Shown piece by piece: positions 10,429 through 21,919 of a DNA stretch of 64,000 nt. Position 1 is the first letter of the stretch; each line of letters starts with the position of its first letter. The position numbers and the translations under genes were made by a program. Origin of the DNA: Vibrio tubiashii. Lineage in GTDB: Bacteria > Pseudomonadota > Gammaproteobacteria > Enterobacterales > Vibrionaceae. The stretch is taken from positions 62,001-126,000 of the forward strand of contig NZ_CP117029.1 of the NCBI RefSeq assembly GCF_028551255.1, given 5' to 3'. The notes beneath the pieces are model-generated. The model had not been told where the DNA came from. It did not search any database and worked only from the letters and a program-made list of their open reading frames with translations.

Positions 10429-10696
10429 TGTATTTCTTGCCCTCTAAGGTGGTGAATGTTTATTCCATTCAGATGCAGTAACAATGGTGACGAATGTGGC
10501 ATTTTTCAAGCGAGATCATAAAAATTAAACGCTAAGAAAGCGACGTTCGGTGGTTTTATGTTTAGCTTGTTTCATATTTTGATACAATGATCCGCTACAT
10601 CTTTGATAACTAATATTAACTTCCGTTATACAGGGCTTAATACCATATTCTTAACGGGTGCAATACGGCTCCAAGCCAGCGAGAAAGGGACAGCGA
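10429..10696. other. Divergent hslR / gspC promoter region
   Basis: A 268-base gene-free interval between hslR (minus) and gspC (plus). A TACAAT hexamer at 10583-10588, about 110 bases before gspC, could be the -10 of the secretion operon, but the -35 is not clear. I see no repeat or other element here. Confidence 0.4.
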
Positions 10697-11590
10697 GTGC
10701 AGCAAAACAGGGTAATGACACTACTTAAATTCGGTGAGGCGCTTAGAGACGTTGCGATGCAGCAGCGTATCAGCTACGTAGTGATGATGCTTCTACTCAC
10801 AATCAGTGCATGGATCGCTGGGCAGATGCTTTGGCAACCGTGGAGCGCATCGTCAGTATCGAAATGGCAGCCGAGTGGCGTGGTTAGCGCAGGCTCGTCT
10901 AGCTCATCGCAACTCGATATCTCTGAGCTACAGAACAGCAATCTATTCGGTAAGTACCGAGAAAGTGCGCCAGTTGTCGAGCAACCCAAGGTACAAGATG
11001 CGCCGAAAAGTCGCTTGAATGTGGTGCTAGTGGGTGTGGTCACTAGTTCGAACCCAGAGAAAAGTTTAGCGGTGATTGCTAATCGTGGTCAGCAGGCGAC
11101 CTATGGCATAAATGAGGTGATTGAAGGCACTCGCGCTAAGCTTGTTCAAGTCCAGTCCGATCGTGTCATCATCGACAATTCAGGTCGTAATGAAACCGTT
11201 ATGCTCGAAGGTCTGAAATATACCAAACCATCAGTAACGGCAGTTAAAGCACCAGAAAGTGTGACACGCAGTCAGGTTTCACCAGACTCATTAAATAAAA
11301 TTCGCGAAGAAATCCGCCAAGATGCTAAACAGATCTTCCAATATGTGCGGATGTCTCAAGTAAAACAAGATGGAGAGGTGGTTGGCTACCGCCTTTCTCC
11401 TGGTAAAGATAGAGCGTTGTTTGACGCTGTTGGTCTTAAACCGGGTGATATCGCAATTTCAATAAATGGACTGGATCTCAAAGATTCTGCGGCAATGGGA
11501 GAAGTGTTTAGAAGCTTGTCCCAGTTGACTGAACTCAACTTAACAGTAGAACGAAACGGTCAACCACACGAAATATACATTGAATTATAA
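10697..11590 (+). CDS. gspC: Type II secretion protein GspC (EpsC)
   Basis: About 297 residues. The protein links the inner-membrane platform of the type II secretion system to the outer-membrane secretin. An N-terminal membrane segment (about residues 20-42), a periplasmic HR domain (around SRLNVVLVGVVTSS) and a C-terminal PDZ-like domain (DAVGLKPGDIAISINGL) are present in order. Several in-frame starts exist: GTG 10658, GTG 10697 and ATG 10715; AAGGGA six bases before 10697 favours that one. First gene of the gspC-N operon; gspD follows after 38 bases. Confidence 0.92.
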   Translation: MQQNRVMTLLKFGEALRDVAMQQRISYVVMMLLLTISAWIAGQMLWQPWSASSVSKWQPSGVVSAGSSSSSQLDISELQNSNLFGKYRESAPVVEQPKVQDAPKSRLNVVLVGVVTSSNPEKSLAVIANRGQQATYGINEVIEGTRAKLVQVQSDRVIIDNSGRNETVMLEGLKYTKPSVTAVKAPESVTRSQVSPDSLNKIREEIRQDAKQIFQYVRMSQVKQDGEVVGYRLSPGKDRALFDAVGLKPGDIAISINGLDLKDSAAMGEVFRSLSQLTELNLTVERNGQPHEIYIEL

Positions 11591-11628
11591 GGTTGTCGCA
11601 GCAGCGTCAGCGATCCGAGGAGTACAGA

Positions 11629-13656
11629 GTGAACCATTGGCTTAAAAAAAGCGCATGGCTTTTAGCAGGAAGCTTATTAACGTCACCTGCAGTGGTGGTA
11701 GCAAATGATTTTAGTGCCAGCTTTAAAGGCACAGATATACAAGAATTTATCAATATTGTTGGCCGTAACTTAGAAAAAACCATCATTGTTGATCCTTCGG
11801 TGAGAGGCAAAGTCGATGTGCGTAGCTACGACATGTTGACTGAAGAGCAGTACTACAGCTTTTTCCTCAATGTGCTCGAAGTGTACGGCTTTGCTGTGGT
11901 GGAAATGGACAATGGCATCTTAAAGGTCATCAAAGACAAAGATGCAAAAACATCGGCAGTGCCTGTTGTCGGTGATGGCAGTATCAATGGTGATGAAGTG
12001 GTCACCCGAGTCGTCGCAGTGCGTAATGTCTCAGTGCGTGAATTATCCCCTCTGTTGCGTCAGCTTAACGATAATGCGGGTGCGGGTAACGTGGTTCACT
12101 ATGACCCAGCAAACATTATCCTAATTACGGGTCGCGCGGCGGTGGTTAATCGTCTGGCGGACATTATCAAGCGTGTTGACCAAGCGGGTGACAAAGAAAT
12201 TGAAGTGGTTGAACTAGATAATGCGTCAGCCGCAGAAATGGTGCGTATTGTTGAAGCTCTGAACAAAACCACCGATGCCAAAAACACACCTGCCTTTCTT
12301 CAACCTAAATTGGTCGCTGATGATAGAACCAACTCGATTCTGATCTCTGGTGATCCGCAGGTACGTGAGCGCCTACGTAAGTTGATCAAACAGCTCGATA
12401 TTGAGATGGCATCAAAGGGCAATAACCGCGTGGTTTACCTTAAGTATGCCAAAGCAGAAGATTTGGTTGATGTGCTAAAAGGCGTGTCAGATAACCTGCA
12501 AGCAGAGAAATCATCCGGTTCGAAACAGGCGAGTAGCGCTAAACGTGGTGAAGTGATGATTGCCGCTCACCCAGATACCAACGCACTAGTGGTAACTGCT
12601 CCGCCAGATATCATGAACGCGCTGCAGGATGTGATTGCTCAGCTCGATATTCGTCGTGCTCAGGTTCTCATCGAAGCGCTAATTGTGGAAATGTCTGAAG
12701 GTGATGGCCTTAACTTTGGTGTTCAATGGGGCTCGCTCGAAACAGGTGCTGTAATTCAGCACTCTAATGCAGGCGCACCAATTGGTAGCGTGATGGTTGG
12801 TCTCGAAGAGGCCAAAGATAGCACGGAAACGACCACGCTCACTGATACTACGGGGCAAGTGACAGGTTTTAACTCTGTGACTAAGAAAGGTGACTACACT
12901 AAGCTCGCTTCGGCATTGGCTGGGGTTAATGGGGCAGCGTTGAGTGTTGTTATGGGCGACTGGACAGCATTGATCAGTGCCGTTTCAACCGACTCCAACT
13001 CAAACATTCTGTCTTCACCAAGTATTACCGTAATGGACAATGGTGAAGCGTCATTTATTGTTGGTGAAGAAGTGCCGGTTATTACTGGTTCTCAGACTGG
13101 CTCAAACAATGACAACCCATTCCAGACCGTTGAACGTAAAGAGGTCGGTATCAAGCTTAAAGTGGTACCTCAAATCAACGAAGGTAACTCAGTACAGTTA
13201 AAGATTGAGCAAGAAGTCTCTAACGTACTGGGCGCTAACGGTGCGGTCGATGTGCGTTTTGCCAAGCGTCAACTGAATACCTCTGTGATGGTAGAAGACG
13301 GTCAGATGATTGTGCTTGGTGGTCTTATTGACGAGCGAGCGCTAGAAAGTGAATCTAAAGTGCCACTACTGGGCGATATTCCTTACCTAGGCCATCTATT
13401 TAAATCAACCAGCACTCAGGTTGAGAAGAAAAACCTGATGGTGTTTATCAAGCCAACCATCATTCGTGATGGCATGACGGCAGACGGTATTACTCAACGT
13501 AAATACAACTTTATTCGTGCCGAGCAGCTCTACAGAGCTGATCAGGGTTTGAAATTGATGGATGACGGTCATATTCCGGTATTGCCAGAATATGGTGAAG
13601 AGATTGGTCATCCTGTTGAGATCCAAGCATTTATTGATCAGATGAGCACTAACTAA
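11629..13656 (+). CDS. gspD: Type II secretion secretin GspD (EpsD)
   Basis: About 675 residues forming the outer-membrane channel of the type II secretion system. The start is GTG 11629, preceded by GAGGAG at good spacing; the mature protein begins after a signal peptide ending around VVVAND. The N0 domain, three N1-N3 repeats and the C-terminal secretin domain ([16 protein letters not shown] and VFIKPTIIR motifs) are visible. Its stop shares one base with the gspE start (TAATG), so translation is probably coupled. Confidence 0.96.
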   Translation: MNHWLKKSAWLLAGSLLTSPAVVVANDFSASFKGTDIQEFINIVGRNLEKTIIVDPSVRGKVDVRSYDMLTEEQYYSFFLNVLEVYGFAVVEMDNGILKVIKDKDAKTSAVPVVGDGSINGDEVVTRVVAVRNVSVRELSPLLRQLNDNAGAGNVVHYDPANIILITGRAAVVNRLADIIKRVDQAGDKEIEVVELDNASAAEMVRIVEALNKTTDAKNTPAFLQPKLVADDRTNSILISGDPQVRERLRKLIKQLDIEMASKGNNRVVYLKYAKAEDLVDVLKGVSDNLQAEKSSGSKQASSAKRGEVMIAAHPDTNALVVTAPPDIMNALQDVIAQLDIRRAQVLIEALIVEMSEGDGLNFGVQWGSLETGAVIQHSNAGAPIGSVMVGLEEAKDSTETTTLTDTTGQVTGFNSVTKKGDYTKLASALAGVNGAALSVVMGDWTALISAVSTDSNSNILSSPSITVMDNGEASFIVGEEVPVITGSQTGSNNDNPFQTVERKEVGIKLKVVPQINEGNSVQLKIEQEVSNVLGANGAVDVRFAKRQLNTSVMVEDGQMIVLGGLIDERALESESKVPLLGDIPYLGHLFKSTSTQVEKKNLMVFIKPTIIRDGMTADGITQRKYNFIRAEQLYRADQGLKLMDDGHIPVLPEYGEEIGHPVEIQAFIDQMSTN

Positions 13657-15146
13657 TGGACGTCGAGTTAAATCCAAGCTTTAAACGCTTGCCGTTTAGT
13701 TTTGCCAATCGCTTTAAGCTTGTTTTAGAGCCTGCGGACAGTGGTTTAGTGCTTTACTATATCGCGCCGATTTCAGTGCAGGCTTTGATTGAAGTGAAGC
13801 GCGTGTGTGGTCAGTCTTTTACCTTGCAAGCGCTAAGCAAAGAAGCATTTGATGGCAAGTTAACTGAAGCTTATCAGCGTGACTCTTCGGAAGCGCGCCA
13901 ACTGATGGAAGACATTGGTGCCGATAATGATGATTTCTTCTCTTTGGCGGAAGACTTACCGCAAGATGAAGACTTGCTTGAGTCAGAAGACGACGCACCA
14001 ATCATCAAGCTTATCAACGCGATGTTGGGTGAGGCGATTAAAGAAGGGGCGTCAGATATTCATATCGAGACGTTTGAGAAAAGCCTCTCTATTCGATTCC
14101 GTATTGATGGCGTGTTACGTGATGTGCTCTCACCGAGCCGCAAGTTAGCGCCATTGCTTGTATCGCGTGTTAAGGTCATGGCCAAGCTTGATATCGCTGA
14201 AAAGCGTGTCCCACAAGATGGTCGTATCTCGTTGCGAATTGGTGGTCGTGCGGTCGATGTGCGTGTTTCAACGATGCCCTCTTCACACGGCGAACGTGTG
14301 GTAATGCGTCTACTAGACAAAAACGCGACGCGCTTGGATTTGCATAGTCTTGGTATGACAGAAGCCAACCACAACGCCTTCCGTCAGATGATTGCTCGCC
14401 CGCACGGCATTATTTTGGTCACAGGTCCTACGGGTTCGGGTAAGTCGACCACCTTGTATGCTGGTCTGACAGAGATTAACAGCAATGAGCGCAATATCCT
14501 GACGGTCGAAGATCCGATTGAATTTGATATCGATGGTATTGGCCAAACTCAAGTTAATCCCAAAGTGGATATGACTTTTGCTCGTGGCTTACGTGCAATT
14601 TTGCGCCAAGACCCGGATGTGGTTATGGTGGGTGAGATTCGCGACTTAGAAACAGCGCAAATCGCGGTTCAGGCTTCTTTGACTGGTCACTTAGTGATGT
14701 CGACCTTACACACCAATACAGCCGTCGGTGCGATTACACGTCTGCGTGATATGGGCATTGAACCTTTCCTTATTTCTTCTTCTTTACTGGGTGTTTTGGC
14801 TCAGCGATTAGTGCGCACGCTATGTTCTGACTGTAAAGAGCCTTATGAAGCGGATAAAGAAACCAAAAAATTGTTTGGTTTGAAAAAGAAAGAGGACTTA
14901 ACTCTCTACCGTGCCTGTGGCTGTGAAGCATGTAATTATAAAGGCTACCGCGGACGTACAGGCATTCATGAATTGCTTGTGATTGATGAAGATGTTCAGA
15001 CCTTGATTCACAGTGAGTCAGGAGAGCAGGCGATTGAAAAGCAGATTCGTCAGCACACGCCGAGTATCCGAGATGATGGTCTAAGCAAAGTACGCGCGGG
15101 TATCACCTCGCTTGAAGAAGTGATGCGGGTGACCAAGGAAGGCTAA
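13656..15146 (+). CDS. gspE: Type II secretion ATPase GspE (EpsE)
   Basis: 496 residues; the cytoplasmic hexameric ATPase that powers pseudopilus assembly. Walker [10 protein letters not shown] lies near residues 256-264, the Asp box and Walker B ([14 protein letters not shown]) follow, and a four-cysteine zinc module (CSDC ... CEAC) is present near residues 390-430. The N-terminal domain binds GspL. It overlaps both neighbours by one base (TAATG), as expected for a tightly coupled operon. Confidence 0.97.
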   Translation: MDVELNPSFKRLPFSFANRFKLVLEPADSGLVLYYIAPISVQALIEVKRVCGQSFTLQALSKEAFDGKLTEAYQRDSSEARQLMEDIGADNDDFFSLAEDLPQDEDLLESEDDAPIIKLINAMLGEAIKEGASDIHIETFEKSLSIRFRIDGVLRDVLSPSRKLAPLLVSRVKVMAKLDIAEKRVPQDGRISLRIGGRAVDVRVSTMPSSHGERVVMRLLDKNATRLDLHSLGMTEANHNAFRQMIARPHGIILVTGPTGSGKSTTLYAGLTEINSNERNILTVEDPIEFDIDGIGQTQVNPKVDMTFARGLRAILRQDPDVVMVGEIRDLETAQIAVQASLTGHLVMSTLHTNTAVGAITRLRDMGIEPFLISSSLLGVLAQRLVRTLCSDCKEPYEADKETKKLFGLKKKEDLTLYRACGCEACNYKGYRGRTGIHELLVIDEDVQTLIHSESGEQAIEKQIRQHTPSIRDDGLSKVRAGITSLEEVMRVTKEG

Positions 15147-16369
15147 TGGCGGCATTTGAATATAAAGCGCTCGATGCGAAAGGTAAGACCAAAAAAGGCG
15201 TTATCGAAGGTGATAATGCTCGTCAGGTGCGTGCCAGACTTAAAGAACAAGGCCTAATACCGGTTGAAGTGAGCGAAACAAGGCAGAAAGCGAAAAAGCA
15301 GACTAGCCAAGCGACGTTTCAGTTTAAACGGGGTTTAAGCACGCCTGATTTAGCCTTAATCACTCGTCAATTGGCGACTTTGGTTCAGTCCGGTATGCCG
15401 CTCGAAGAGTGTTTAAAAGCCGTATCTGAACAGTCAGAAAAACCGCGCATCCGTACTATGTTGCTTGCTGTCCGTTCCAAGGTGACGGAAGGTTATACCT
15501 TAGCCGACAGCTTGGCCGACTTTCCCCATGTCTTCGATGAGCTATTTCGCTCGATGGTTTCTGCAGGCGAAAAATCAGGGCATTTGGACTCAGTGCTAGA
15601 GCGTCTTGCTGATTATGCTGAAAACCGTCAAAAGCTACGTTCTAAATTGCAGCAAGCGATGATTTACCCAGTCGTGCTAGTGGTTTTCGCGGTCGGTATT
15701 GTGGCGTTCTTACTCGCCGCTGTTGTGCCTAAAATCGTGGGTCAGTTTGTCCAAATGGGCCAAGAGCTACCTCAATCGACTCAGTTCTTGCTTGCTGCCA
15801 GCGACTTTATCCAAAACTGGGGGCTTACCCTGCTTGTCGCTTTGATTGTTGTTGTCTACCTAGTTAAGTTTGCGCTTAGTAAGCCTAAGTTACGTTTGAG
15901 TTGGGATCGCAAAGTCATCTCGATGCCCTTGGTTGGCAAAATTGCCCGCGGTCTAAACACTTCGCGTTTTGCACGCACATTATCTATCTGTACTTCGAGC
16001 GCGATTCCAATTTTGGAAGGAATGCGCGTTGCAGTGGACGTTATGTCGAACCATTACGTTAAACAGCAGGTCTTAATCGCGACAGATAATGTTCGTGAAG
16101 GTGCTAGCTTACGCCGCGCTCTTGAGCAGACCAAATTGTTCCCACCCATGATGCTGCACATGATAGCCAGTGGTGAACAGAGTGGTGAGCTAGAAGGTAT
16201 GCTGACTCGTGCTGCGGACAACCAAGACTCAAACTTTGAATCGACAATCAATATTGCACTGGGCATCTTTACTCCGGCTTTGATTGCTTTAATGGCGGGG
16301 TTGGTGCTGTTTATTGTTATGGCGACGCTAATGCCAATTTTAGAAATGAATAACTTAATGAGTTCATAA
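15146..16369 (+). CDS. gspF: Type II secretion inner-membrane platform protein GspF
   Basis: 407 residues, polytopic, with two copies of the T2SSF domain (about 70-195 and 275-395) separated by two hydrophobic segments, and a third at the C-terminus. GspF is the membrane core on which GspE acts. The protein starts with AAFEYKALDAKGK, a typical GspF N-terminus. Start overlaps the gspE stop by one base; gspG follows after 40 bases. Confidence 0.96.
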   Translation: MAAFEYKALDAKGKTKKGVIEGDNARQVRARLKEQGLIPVEVSETRQKAKKQTSQATFQFKRGLSTPDLALITRQLATLVQSGMPLEECLKAVSEQSEKPRIRTMLLAVRSKVTEGYTLADSLADFPHVFDELFRSMVSAGEKSGHLDSVLERLADYAENRQKLRSKLQQAMIYPVVLVVFAVGIVAFLLAAVVPKIVGQFVQMGQELPQSTQFLLAASDFIQNWGLTLLVALIVVVYLVKFALSKPKLRLSWDRKVISMPLVGKIARGLNTSRFARTLSICTSSAIPILEGMRVAVDVMSNHYVKQQVLIATDNVREGASLRRALEQTKLFPPMMLHMIASGEQSGELEGMLTRAADNQDSNFESTINIALGIFTPALIALMAGLVLFIVMATLMPILEMNNLMSS

Positions 16370-16409
16370 CAGCTTTTAGCAAATCTAAGCTGCTTTTGTG
16401 GAGAATAAA

Positions 16410-16853
16410 ATGAACAAAAAAATGAAGAAACAGTCTGGCTTTACCTTGTTAGAAGTTATGGTTGTGGTGGTGATCCTAGGTATTTTGGCAAGCTTTGTCG
16501 TACCTAATTTGCTTGGGAACAAAGAAAAAGCGGATCAACAGAAAGCGATTACCGATATCGTTGCGCTAGAGAATGCGCTTGATATGTACAAGCTTGATAA
16601 CAGCGTTTACCCGTCAACAGACCAAGGTTTAGAAGCGCTAGTGACTAAGCCTTCTAGCCCTGAGCCGCGCAACTACCGTGACGGTGGCTACATTAAGCGT
16701 CTACCTTCCGATCCATGGGGTAACGACTACCAATACTTGAGCCCAGGTGACCATGGTAATGTTGATATCTTTACGCTAGGTGCGGATGGTCAGGAAGGGG
16801 GCGAAGGTGCCAACTCTGATATCGGCAACTGGAATATTCAAGATTTTCAGTAA
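16410..16853 (+). CDS. gspG: Major pseudopilin GspG
   Basis: 147 residues. The prepilin leader ends in KKQSG and cleavage by the prepilin peptidase is expected before FTLLEVMVVVVIL, with the conserved Glu at mature position 5. The C-terminal region has the calcium-binding pseudopilin loop (SDPWGNDYQY and following). The start ATG 16410 has GGAG six bases upstream; a GTG 12 bases earlier is less likely. The higher-expression major subunit of the pseudopilus, followed by minor pseudopilins H-K. Confidence 0.96.
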   Translation: MNKKMKKQSGFTLLEVMVVVVILGILASFVVPNLLGNKEKADQQKAITDIVALENALDMYKLDNSVYPSTDQGLEALVTKPSSPEPRNYRDGGYIKRLPSDPWGNDYQYLSPGDHGNVDIFTLGADGQEGGEGANSDIGNWNIQDFQ

Positions 16854-16876
16854 TTAGCAGTTAACGCTTAGTCTTT

Positions 16877-17464
16877 ATGCGTCGTCATTCTGGATTTACT
16901 CTGCTTGAGATATTGCTGGTATTGGTGCTGATTTCACTCGCATCCGTAGCGGTGATTTCTACCCTACCAGTCAATGCAGAAGACGGCGCAAAAAAGCAGG
17001 CTCAATCTTTGTTTTATCGGGTACAGCTGCTTAATGAAGAGGCGATGCTGAGTGGCAATGACTTTGGTCTGCGCGTTGATGAGAAGAAATCACGCTACCA
17101 CTTTATGCGACTAAAATCGCAGGGGTGGCAAAAGCTTGAACAGCACCATATACCGCCCGAGACTGAGCTCGCGGATAACCTTGCCATCATGTTAACGCTA
17201 GGAGGCAACGTCTGGAACGACCAAGAGCGCTTGTTTAAACCCGGTTCGCTCTTTGACGAAGATATGTTCGCCGAGTTTGAACAAGAGAACAAAAAACTGC
17301 CACCACCACAAGTCTTCATTATGTCGAGCGGCGAAGTGACACCATTTTCTATTGCTATTTACCCGCAGGATAGTAGTGCTGAAAACGATGCATGGCGAAT
17401 AGTGGCAAAAGAAAATGGTCAGATCATCTTGTTAGCACCTGGAGAAAGTGATGAAGAAAGCTAA
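16877..17464 (+). CDS. gspH: Minor pseudopilin GspH
   Basis: 195 residues with prepilin cleavage site RRHSG|FTLLEILLVLVLI and a beta-rich C-terminal domain of the GspH family. It is one of the minor pseudopilins that cap the type II secretion pseudopilus. It overlaps gspI by 14 bases. Length is normal. Confidence 0.93.
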   Translation: MRRHSGFTLLEILLVLVLISLASVAVISTLPVNAEDGAKKQAQSLFYRVQLLNEEAMLSGNDFGLRVDEKKSRYHFMRLKSQGWQKLEQHHIPPETELADNLAIMLTLGGNVWNDQERLFKPGSLFDEDMFAEFEQENKKLPPPQVFIMSSGEVTPFSIAIYPQDSSAENDAWRIVAKENGQIILLAPGESDEES

Positions 17465-17807
17465 GCAAGGCTTTACGCTTCTTGAGGTGTTGGTCGCGTT
17501 AGCGATCTTTGCTACTGCGGCTATAGCAACCATACGCTCGGTTAGCCAACATATTAATACGCTTAACTTTCTCGAAGAGAAAACTTTTGCGGCTATGGTG
17601 GCAGACAACCAAATGGCGAAGGTAATTTTATCTGGCAGTAAGCCAAGTAAGAAAAAAGGCAAAGAAACACTTGCACAGCGAGATTGGTTCTGGACAGTGG
17701 AACCCGTTTCCACCACAGGGGATATGCTACAAGCCTTTGATGTTAAAGTTGCGACCAGTGAAAAAGGATCGCCAGTGGTCACGGTGAGAAGCTATGTACC
17801 GAAATAG
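17451..17807 (+). CDS. gspI: Minor pseudopilin GspI
   Basis: 118 residues, start ATG 17451 with GGAG six bases upstream, inside the end of gspH. Prepilin cleavage is expected at KKAKQG|FTLLEVLVALAIF. GspI nucleates the I-J-K tip complex of the pseudopilus. The gene overlaps gspJ by 14 bases. Confidence 0.94.
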   Translation: MKKAKQGFTLLEVLVALAIFATAAIATIRSVSQHINTLNFLEEKTFAAMVADNQMAKVILSGSKPSKKKGKETLAQRDWFWTVEPVSTTGDMLQAFDVKVATSEKGSPVVTVRSYVPK

Positions 17808-18444
17808 TCTTGATCGGTCACAGGGCTTTACCCTGATTGAAGTGCTAGTGGCGATTGCTATTTTTGCTAGCTTGAGTGTCGGGGCTTATCAGGTTCTCAA
17901 TCAAGTTCAGCGCAGCAATGAAATTTCGATGGAGCTTAGTGAGCGATTGAAAACGCTGCAACGAGCCTTGGTGTTTATGGACAATGACTTTCGCCAAATG
18001 GCGCTGCGTCAAGCTCGTACCAATGGCGAAGACCCTTCTCCTATGTTGCTGCAATGGAAAGACTATTTACTCGACTCTGATACCAAAGGGGTGATGTTCG
18101 TTCGTGCGGGGTGGCACAACCCACAGCAACAGTTTCCGCGTGGTGGAATAAGCAAAGTCGGTTATCGGATTAAAGACAAGCAGCTGCAACGAGTGTGGTG
18201 GCGTTATGCGGACACACCTGCTGGGCAAGAAGGCATTGTGATGCCATTGCTCGATGGTGTGGAAGAGTTTGAGATGCGTTTTTTCGATGGCAAGCAGTGG
18301 CAGAAAGAGTGGCAAACTAAATTTGCTCTACCACAGGCGGTAGCGTTGAGCCTAGAGCTAGAAGATTATGGCAAAATTGAGCGTATCTATCTGACATCAG
18401 GTGGCACACTGGAGCTGGCTGAGGAGCAGAAGCAAGATGGTTAG
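17794..18444 (+). CDS. gspJ: Minor pseudopilin GspJ
   Basis: 216 residues. The prepilin site is [17 protein letters not shown] near residue 11, followed by the GspJ beta-domain. Part of the pseudopilus tip with GspI and GspK. The start lies within gspI and the end overlaps gspK by 8 bases, keeping the cluster translationally coupled. Confidence 0.94.
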   Translation: MYRNSLDRSQGFTLIEVLVAIAIFASLSVGAYQVLNQVQRSNEISMELSERLKTLQRALVFMDNDFRQMALRQARTNGEDPSPMLLQWKDYLLDSDTKGVMFVRAGWHNPQQQFPRGGISKVGYRIKDKQLQRVWWRYADTPAGQEGIVMPLLDGVEEFEMRFFDGKQWQKEWQTKFALPQAVALSLELEDYGKIERIYLTSGGTLELAEEQKQDG

Positions 18445-19450
18445 AAAGCAGCGCGGCGTCGCGCTTATTATCGTCCTGCTGCTGCTGGCGGTTATGGTCA
18501 GTATTGCTGCAAGCATGGCAGATCGTCTGTTTAGTCAGTTTAAACGAGCGACTAACCAGATCAATTATCAGCAAGCTTATTGGTATAGCGTCGGGGCTGA
18601 AGCATTGGCGCAGGCAGGTCTTGAACAAAGCTTTAAAGACTCAGATACGATTAACCTTTCGCAGCCATGGGCATTGGAAGAGCAAACTTACCCGTTGGAC
18701 TATGGGACGCTAAAAGGCCGCTTAGTTGATCAGCAGTCCTGCTTTAACCTCAACGCTCTGTCGAGCTTAGCTTCGACAGCTGGGTCGGATAAGTCTCCAT
18801 ACTTGGTCGATGTCTTTCAAAACTTGCTCGAAGAGTTGGAAATTGAAAATTACCAAGCAGAAACAGTTGCTCAATCTACTTGGGAATACGTCGACAGCAA
18901 TAACTCGGTTAACTCGACGGTTGGGGTTGAAGACAGCTTCTATGAGTCGATGTCTCCCGCCTATATGGCGGCAAATAGCCTGATGGCGGATAGCTCAGAG
19001 TTACGCGCGGTCAATCAGGTTTCGGGTGACGTGATGGAAAAAGTATTGCCTTACGTGTGTGCTATTCCAACCACTGATTTGAGATTAAATGTAAATACGA
19101 TCAAGCCCGAGCATGCTGCATTGCTGGCAGCTTTGTTTCAACCTGCTCTTAGTGTCACTCAAGCTAAGCAGGTGTTGGAAAATCGCCCTTTTGACGGCTG
19201 GGCGAGTGTTGACGACTTTTTAAATGAGAAAGAGTTTGCCAACGTAACGGCTGATGCACGTAAAGAGGGCAAAGGCTATTTGGCTGTGACCAGTGCCTAT
19301 TTCGAGTTGGATGTTGAATTATTAGTTGGGGACTCTCGCGTGAGAGTGCGCAGCTTGCTATTTAGTAGTGATAAACAAACTGCGACGGTCATTAGCCGTC
19401 GCTTCGGAGGTATCGGTGAACGAGTTTCTGATCGTTCGACTGACAAATAA
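18437..19450 (+). CDS. gspK: Minor pseudopilin GspK
   Basis: 337 residues, the largest pseudopilin. Cleavage is expected at [15 protein letters not shown]; the residue after the mature hydrophobic start lacks Glu5, which is normal for GspK. The saposin-like helical insert and the conserved [11 protein letters not shown] helix-hairpin segment are visible. The start ATG 18437 has GAGGAG upstream within gspJ. It overlaps gspL by 35 bases. Confidence 0.94.
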   Translation: MVRKQRGVALIIVLLLLAVMVSIAASMADRLFSQFKRATNQINYQQAYWYSVGAEALAQAGLEQSFKDSDTINLSQPWALEEQTYPLDYGTLKGRLVDQQSCFNLNALSSLASTAGSDKSPYLVDVFQNLLEELEIENYQAETVAQSTWEYVDSNNSVNSTVGVEDSFYESMSPAYMAANSLMADSSELRAVNQVSGDVMEKVLPYVCAIPTTDLRLNVNTIKPEHAALLAALFQPALSVTQAKQVLENRPFDGWASVDDFLNEKEFANVTADARKEGKGYLAVTSAYFELDVELLVGDSRVRVRSLLFSSDKQTATVISRRFGGIGERVSDRSTDK

Positions 19451-20630
19451 TACCGCTCAGGCTATCCAGTGGTTAGTCTGGTCGGAGTCACAAAAGGAAG
19501 TGATTGCGAGCGGAGAGCTAGACAGTTATCAGGCACTGCCAGAGATCGCGACATACGCGGAAGGCCGTCGCACGATTGTTTTGTTGTCAGCAGAAAGCCT
19601 AGTGCTAACCGATGTAGAAATTCCTGCGGGTGCCAGTCGCCAGCTTGAATCTATGCTGCCCTATGTGCTTGAAGATGATTTAGCGCAGGATGTCGATCAA
19701 CTGCATTTTACCATTCTAAACAAATCGCAAGGTCAAGCGCAGGTGTGTGCGGTGGATTCACAGTGGCTAGAAAAAGTCCTCATGGAGCTTGGCGATATTG
19801 GTTGTCAGATCCAAAAGGTAATGCCCGACGTATTGGCGCTTCCAGAGAGTGAAGGATTGTCTGCGGTTGAGATTGGTCAGCAATGGCTATTGAAGAAGTC
19901 TAGCTACCAAGGTATGTCGGTTGAGAGTGATTGGCTATCGCTGGTGGCTCAGTCTGAATGGGTACAGCAAGACGAAGAATTTCTACCGCTAACTTCATAT
20001 TCGGCTTTGCCTGCTTCTCTTGAGCTTGCTGAACAGCAGCAGTGGCTGAACGGCGAGCCTAAGTTGGTGATGCAGTTACTCGCTGAACAAGCTATTACAA
20101 GCAAGATTAATCTTCTGACTGGTCAATTTAAGCCTAAATCGTCTTTCAGTCGCTATTGGAAAATCTGGCAAAAGGTTGCAGTTGCGGCAGTGTTGTTATT
20201 GGCGGTTGTGGTTGTCGATAATGTGCTTAAGATTCAAAAGTATGAAGCGCAGGCGAGTGCTTATCGTACGGAAAGTGAGCGTATTTTCCGCCAGTCCTTA
20301 CCGGGTAAAACCAAGATTCCGACCGTGAGTTATCTAAAGCGTGAAATGGAGCGTGAAGCGAGTCGTTTATCTGGTGGCTCTGATGGCAATGAACTCATTA
20401 GTCTGATGGTGAAGCTGCCTCCTTTACTCAATCAAGTGCCGGGTTTAGATCTCACCAGTTTTAAGTATGACAGTGGACGTAATGAAGTTCGCTTACAAGC
20501 GCAAAGCAAAGATTTCCAAACCTTTGAAAAGGCTGCAGAGCTGATGGGCTCTAATTTTGCGGTCGAGCAGGGGCAACTTAACCGCTCAGGGAGCCTAGTC
20601 AATGGCTCTTTTGTTCTCAAGCCGTTGTGA
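19416..20630 (+). CDS. gspL: Type II secretion platform protein GspL
   Basis: About 404 residues. GspL recruits the GspE ATPase to the membrane. The start is GTG 19416, placed five bases after a perfect GGAGG, giving NEFLIVRL, the usual GspL N-terminus. The actin-like cytoplasmic domain (about 1-235) is followed by one membrane segment near residues 250-272 and a periplasmic ferredoxin-like domain. The gene starts inside gspK, and gspM follows after 10 bases. Confidence 0.94.
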   Translation: MNEFLIVRLTNNTAQAIQWLVWSESQKEVIASGELDSYQALPEIATYAEGRRTIVLLSAESLVLTDVEIPAGASRQLESMLPYVLEDDLAQDVDQLHFTILNKSQGQAQVCAVDSQWLEKVLMELGDIGCQIQKVMPDVLALPESEGLSAVEIGQQWLLKKSSYQGMSVESDWLSLVAQSEWVQQDEEFLPLTSYSALPASLELAEQQQWLNGEPKLVMQLLAEQAITSKINLLTGQFKPKSSFSRYWKIWQKVAVAAVLLLAVVVVDNVLKIQKYEAQASAYRTESERIFRQSLPGKTKIPTVSYLKREMEREASRLSGGSDGNELISLMVKLPPLLNQVPGLDLTSFKYDSGRNEVRLQAQSKDFQTFEKAAELMGSNFAVEQGQLNRSGSLVNGSFVLKPL

Positions 20631-20640
20631 GGGATTAAGC

Positions 20641-21132
20641 ATGAATAAATTGGTCAATACCTTACAAACTTGGTGGTTGAGTATTTCACAACGTGAGCAG
20701 CGCTTAGTGGTTGCTTGCTCCCTATTGGTGGTCATTGGTGGCCTGTATTGGGGCGTCGTTCAACCTGTCGCCGAGCGAGCAAATAACGCGCAAATGCGCA
20801 TTCAAAGCGAGAAGCAACTGCTTTCTTGGGTGAAAGACAAAGCGGATCAGATCAGTCAATACCAAGGGCAGGGTGGCAGAGCGGTTTCTAGCCTACCTAT
20901 CAACCAAGCGGTATCTTCAAGTGTTGGGCGCTTTAAAGTTGAGTTGATTCGTGTCCAACCGCGTGGCGAGCAGTTTCAGGTGTGGGTTGCGCCTATGCCG
21001 TTCAATCAGTTCTTAAATTGGATAACCTTTTTGCAAGAGACGCATGGAATCAAGGTGGTATTTCTTGATATCGATAAAGGAAGCCAAGACGGTATGATAG
21101 AAGTGAATCGACTCCAGCTTGGTAGAGGGTAA
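20641..21132 (+). CDS. gspM: Type II secretion platform protein GspM
   Basis: 163 residues with one membrane segment near residues 20-40 and a small periplasmic domain, partner of GspL. ATG 20641 is preceded by GAGGG seven bases upstream; an earlier in-frame ATG at 20602 would overlap gspL and lacks a ribosome site. Length is as expected. Confidence 0.93.
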   Translation: MNKLVNTLQTWWLSISQREQRLVVACSLLVVIGGLYWGVVQPVAERANNAQMRIQSEKQLLSWVKDKADQISQYQGQGGRAVSSLPINQAVSSSVGRFKVELIRVQPRGEQFQVWVAPMPFNQFLNWITFLQETHGIKVVFLDIDKGSQDGMIEVNRLQLGRG

Positions 21133-21136
21133 TTGA

Positions 21137-21901
21137 GTGAAGAAAACAGTGTTATCGGGTGTGTTTCTTAGCTCCGTGTTTGTTGCTAGCGCTATGGTTC
21201 ATTTACCCGCTCAGTTCGTAGTGCAATATGCGCCTCTGCCTAATCAACTCAGCTTGATTGGGGTTGAAGGAACTGTGTGGCAGGGCTCAGTGCACCAAGT
21301 GAAATGGCAAAACCAAAACTATGGCGCGCTAAATTGGCAGCTTAACCTTGCTAAGCTGTTAACTGGGACTGCAGAGGCTCAAGTGCGCTTCGGTCGTGGC
21401 AGTGATCTATCGCTTCAAGGTCGTGGAATTGTTGGTTATTCGCCAAGTGGTTTATACGCTGAGAATTTAATTGCTTCGCTGCCCGTTGAAAAAGTGATGC
21501 AGTTTGCACCTTCTCTGCCGGTGCCTTTAGAACTGAACGGGCAAGTAGAACTTAGCCTGCGCTCATACGTTTACGCGTCTCCTTATTGTGAGAGCGCCCA
21601 AGGAAGTGTGGTGTGGAATACCGATACTGTCGGAACGCCTATGTCTGACTTAGAAGTTGGCCCTGTGATTGCTAACTTTAGCTGTCAGTCGAGCAGCTTT
21701 GATGTGGTTGGCGAGCAGAAGAGTAATCAAGTCGAAAGTGGCTTCACTGCTAAGCTGAATTCGGATCAGAGCTACACCTCAAGTGCTTGGTTTAAGCCTC
21801 AGGCTGAGTTTCCGAGTGCATTTCAGCAGCAGTTAAAATGGTTACCAACTCCCGCAGACCGCGAAGGTAAGTTCCAGTTTAGTTACCAAGGTCGACTCTA
21901 A
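21137..21901 (+). CDS. gspN: Type II secretion protein GspN
   Basis: 254 residues with an N-terminal membrane/signal segment and a beta-rich GspN domain (LPNQLSLIGVEGTVWQGS near residue 33). Its role in secretion is accessory. The start is GTG 21137 with GAGGG seven bases upstream, four bases after gspM. It is the last gene of the operon and a 12-bp perfect hairpin follows. Confidence 0.92.
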   Translation: MKKTVLSGVFLSSVFVASAMVHLPAQFVVQYAPLPNQLSLIGVEGTVWQGSVHQVKWQNQNYGALNWQLNLAKLLTGTAEAQVRFGRGSDLSLQGRGIVGYSPSGLYAENLIASLPVEKVMQFAPSLPVPLELNGQVELSLRSYVYASPYCESAQGSVVWNTDTVGTPMSDLEVGPVIANFSCQSSSFDVVGEQKSNQVESGFTAKLNSDQSYTSSAWFKPQAEFPSAFQQQLKWLPTPADREGKFQFSYQGRL

Positions 21902-21919
21902 ACACGCGATCTAAAAACC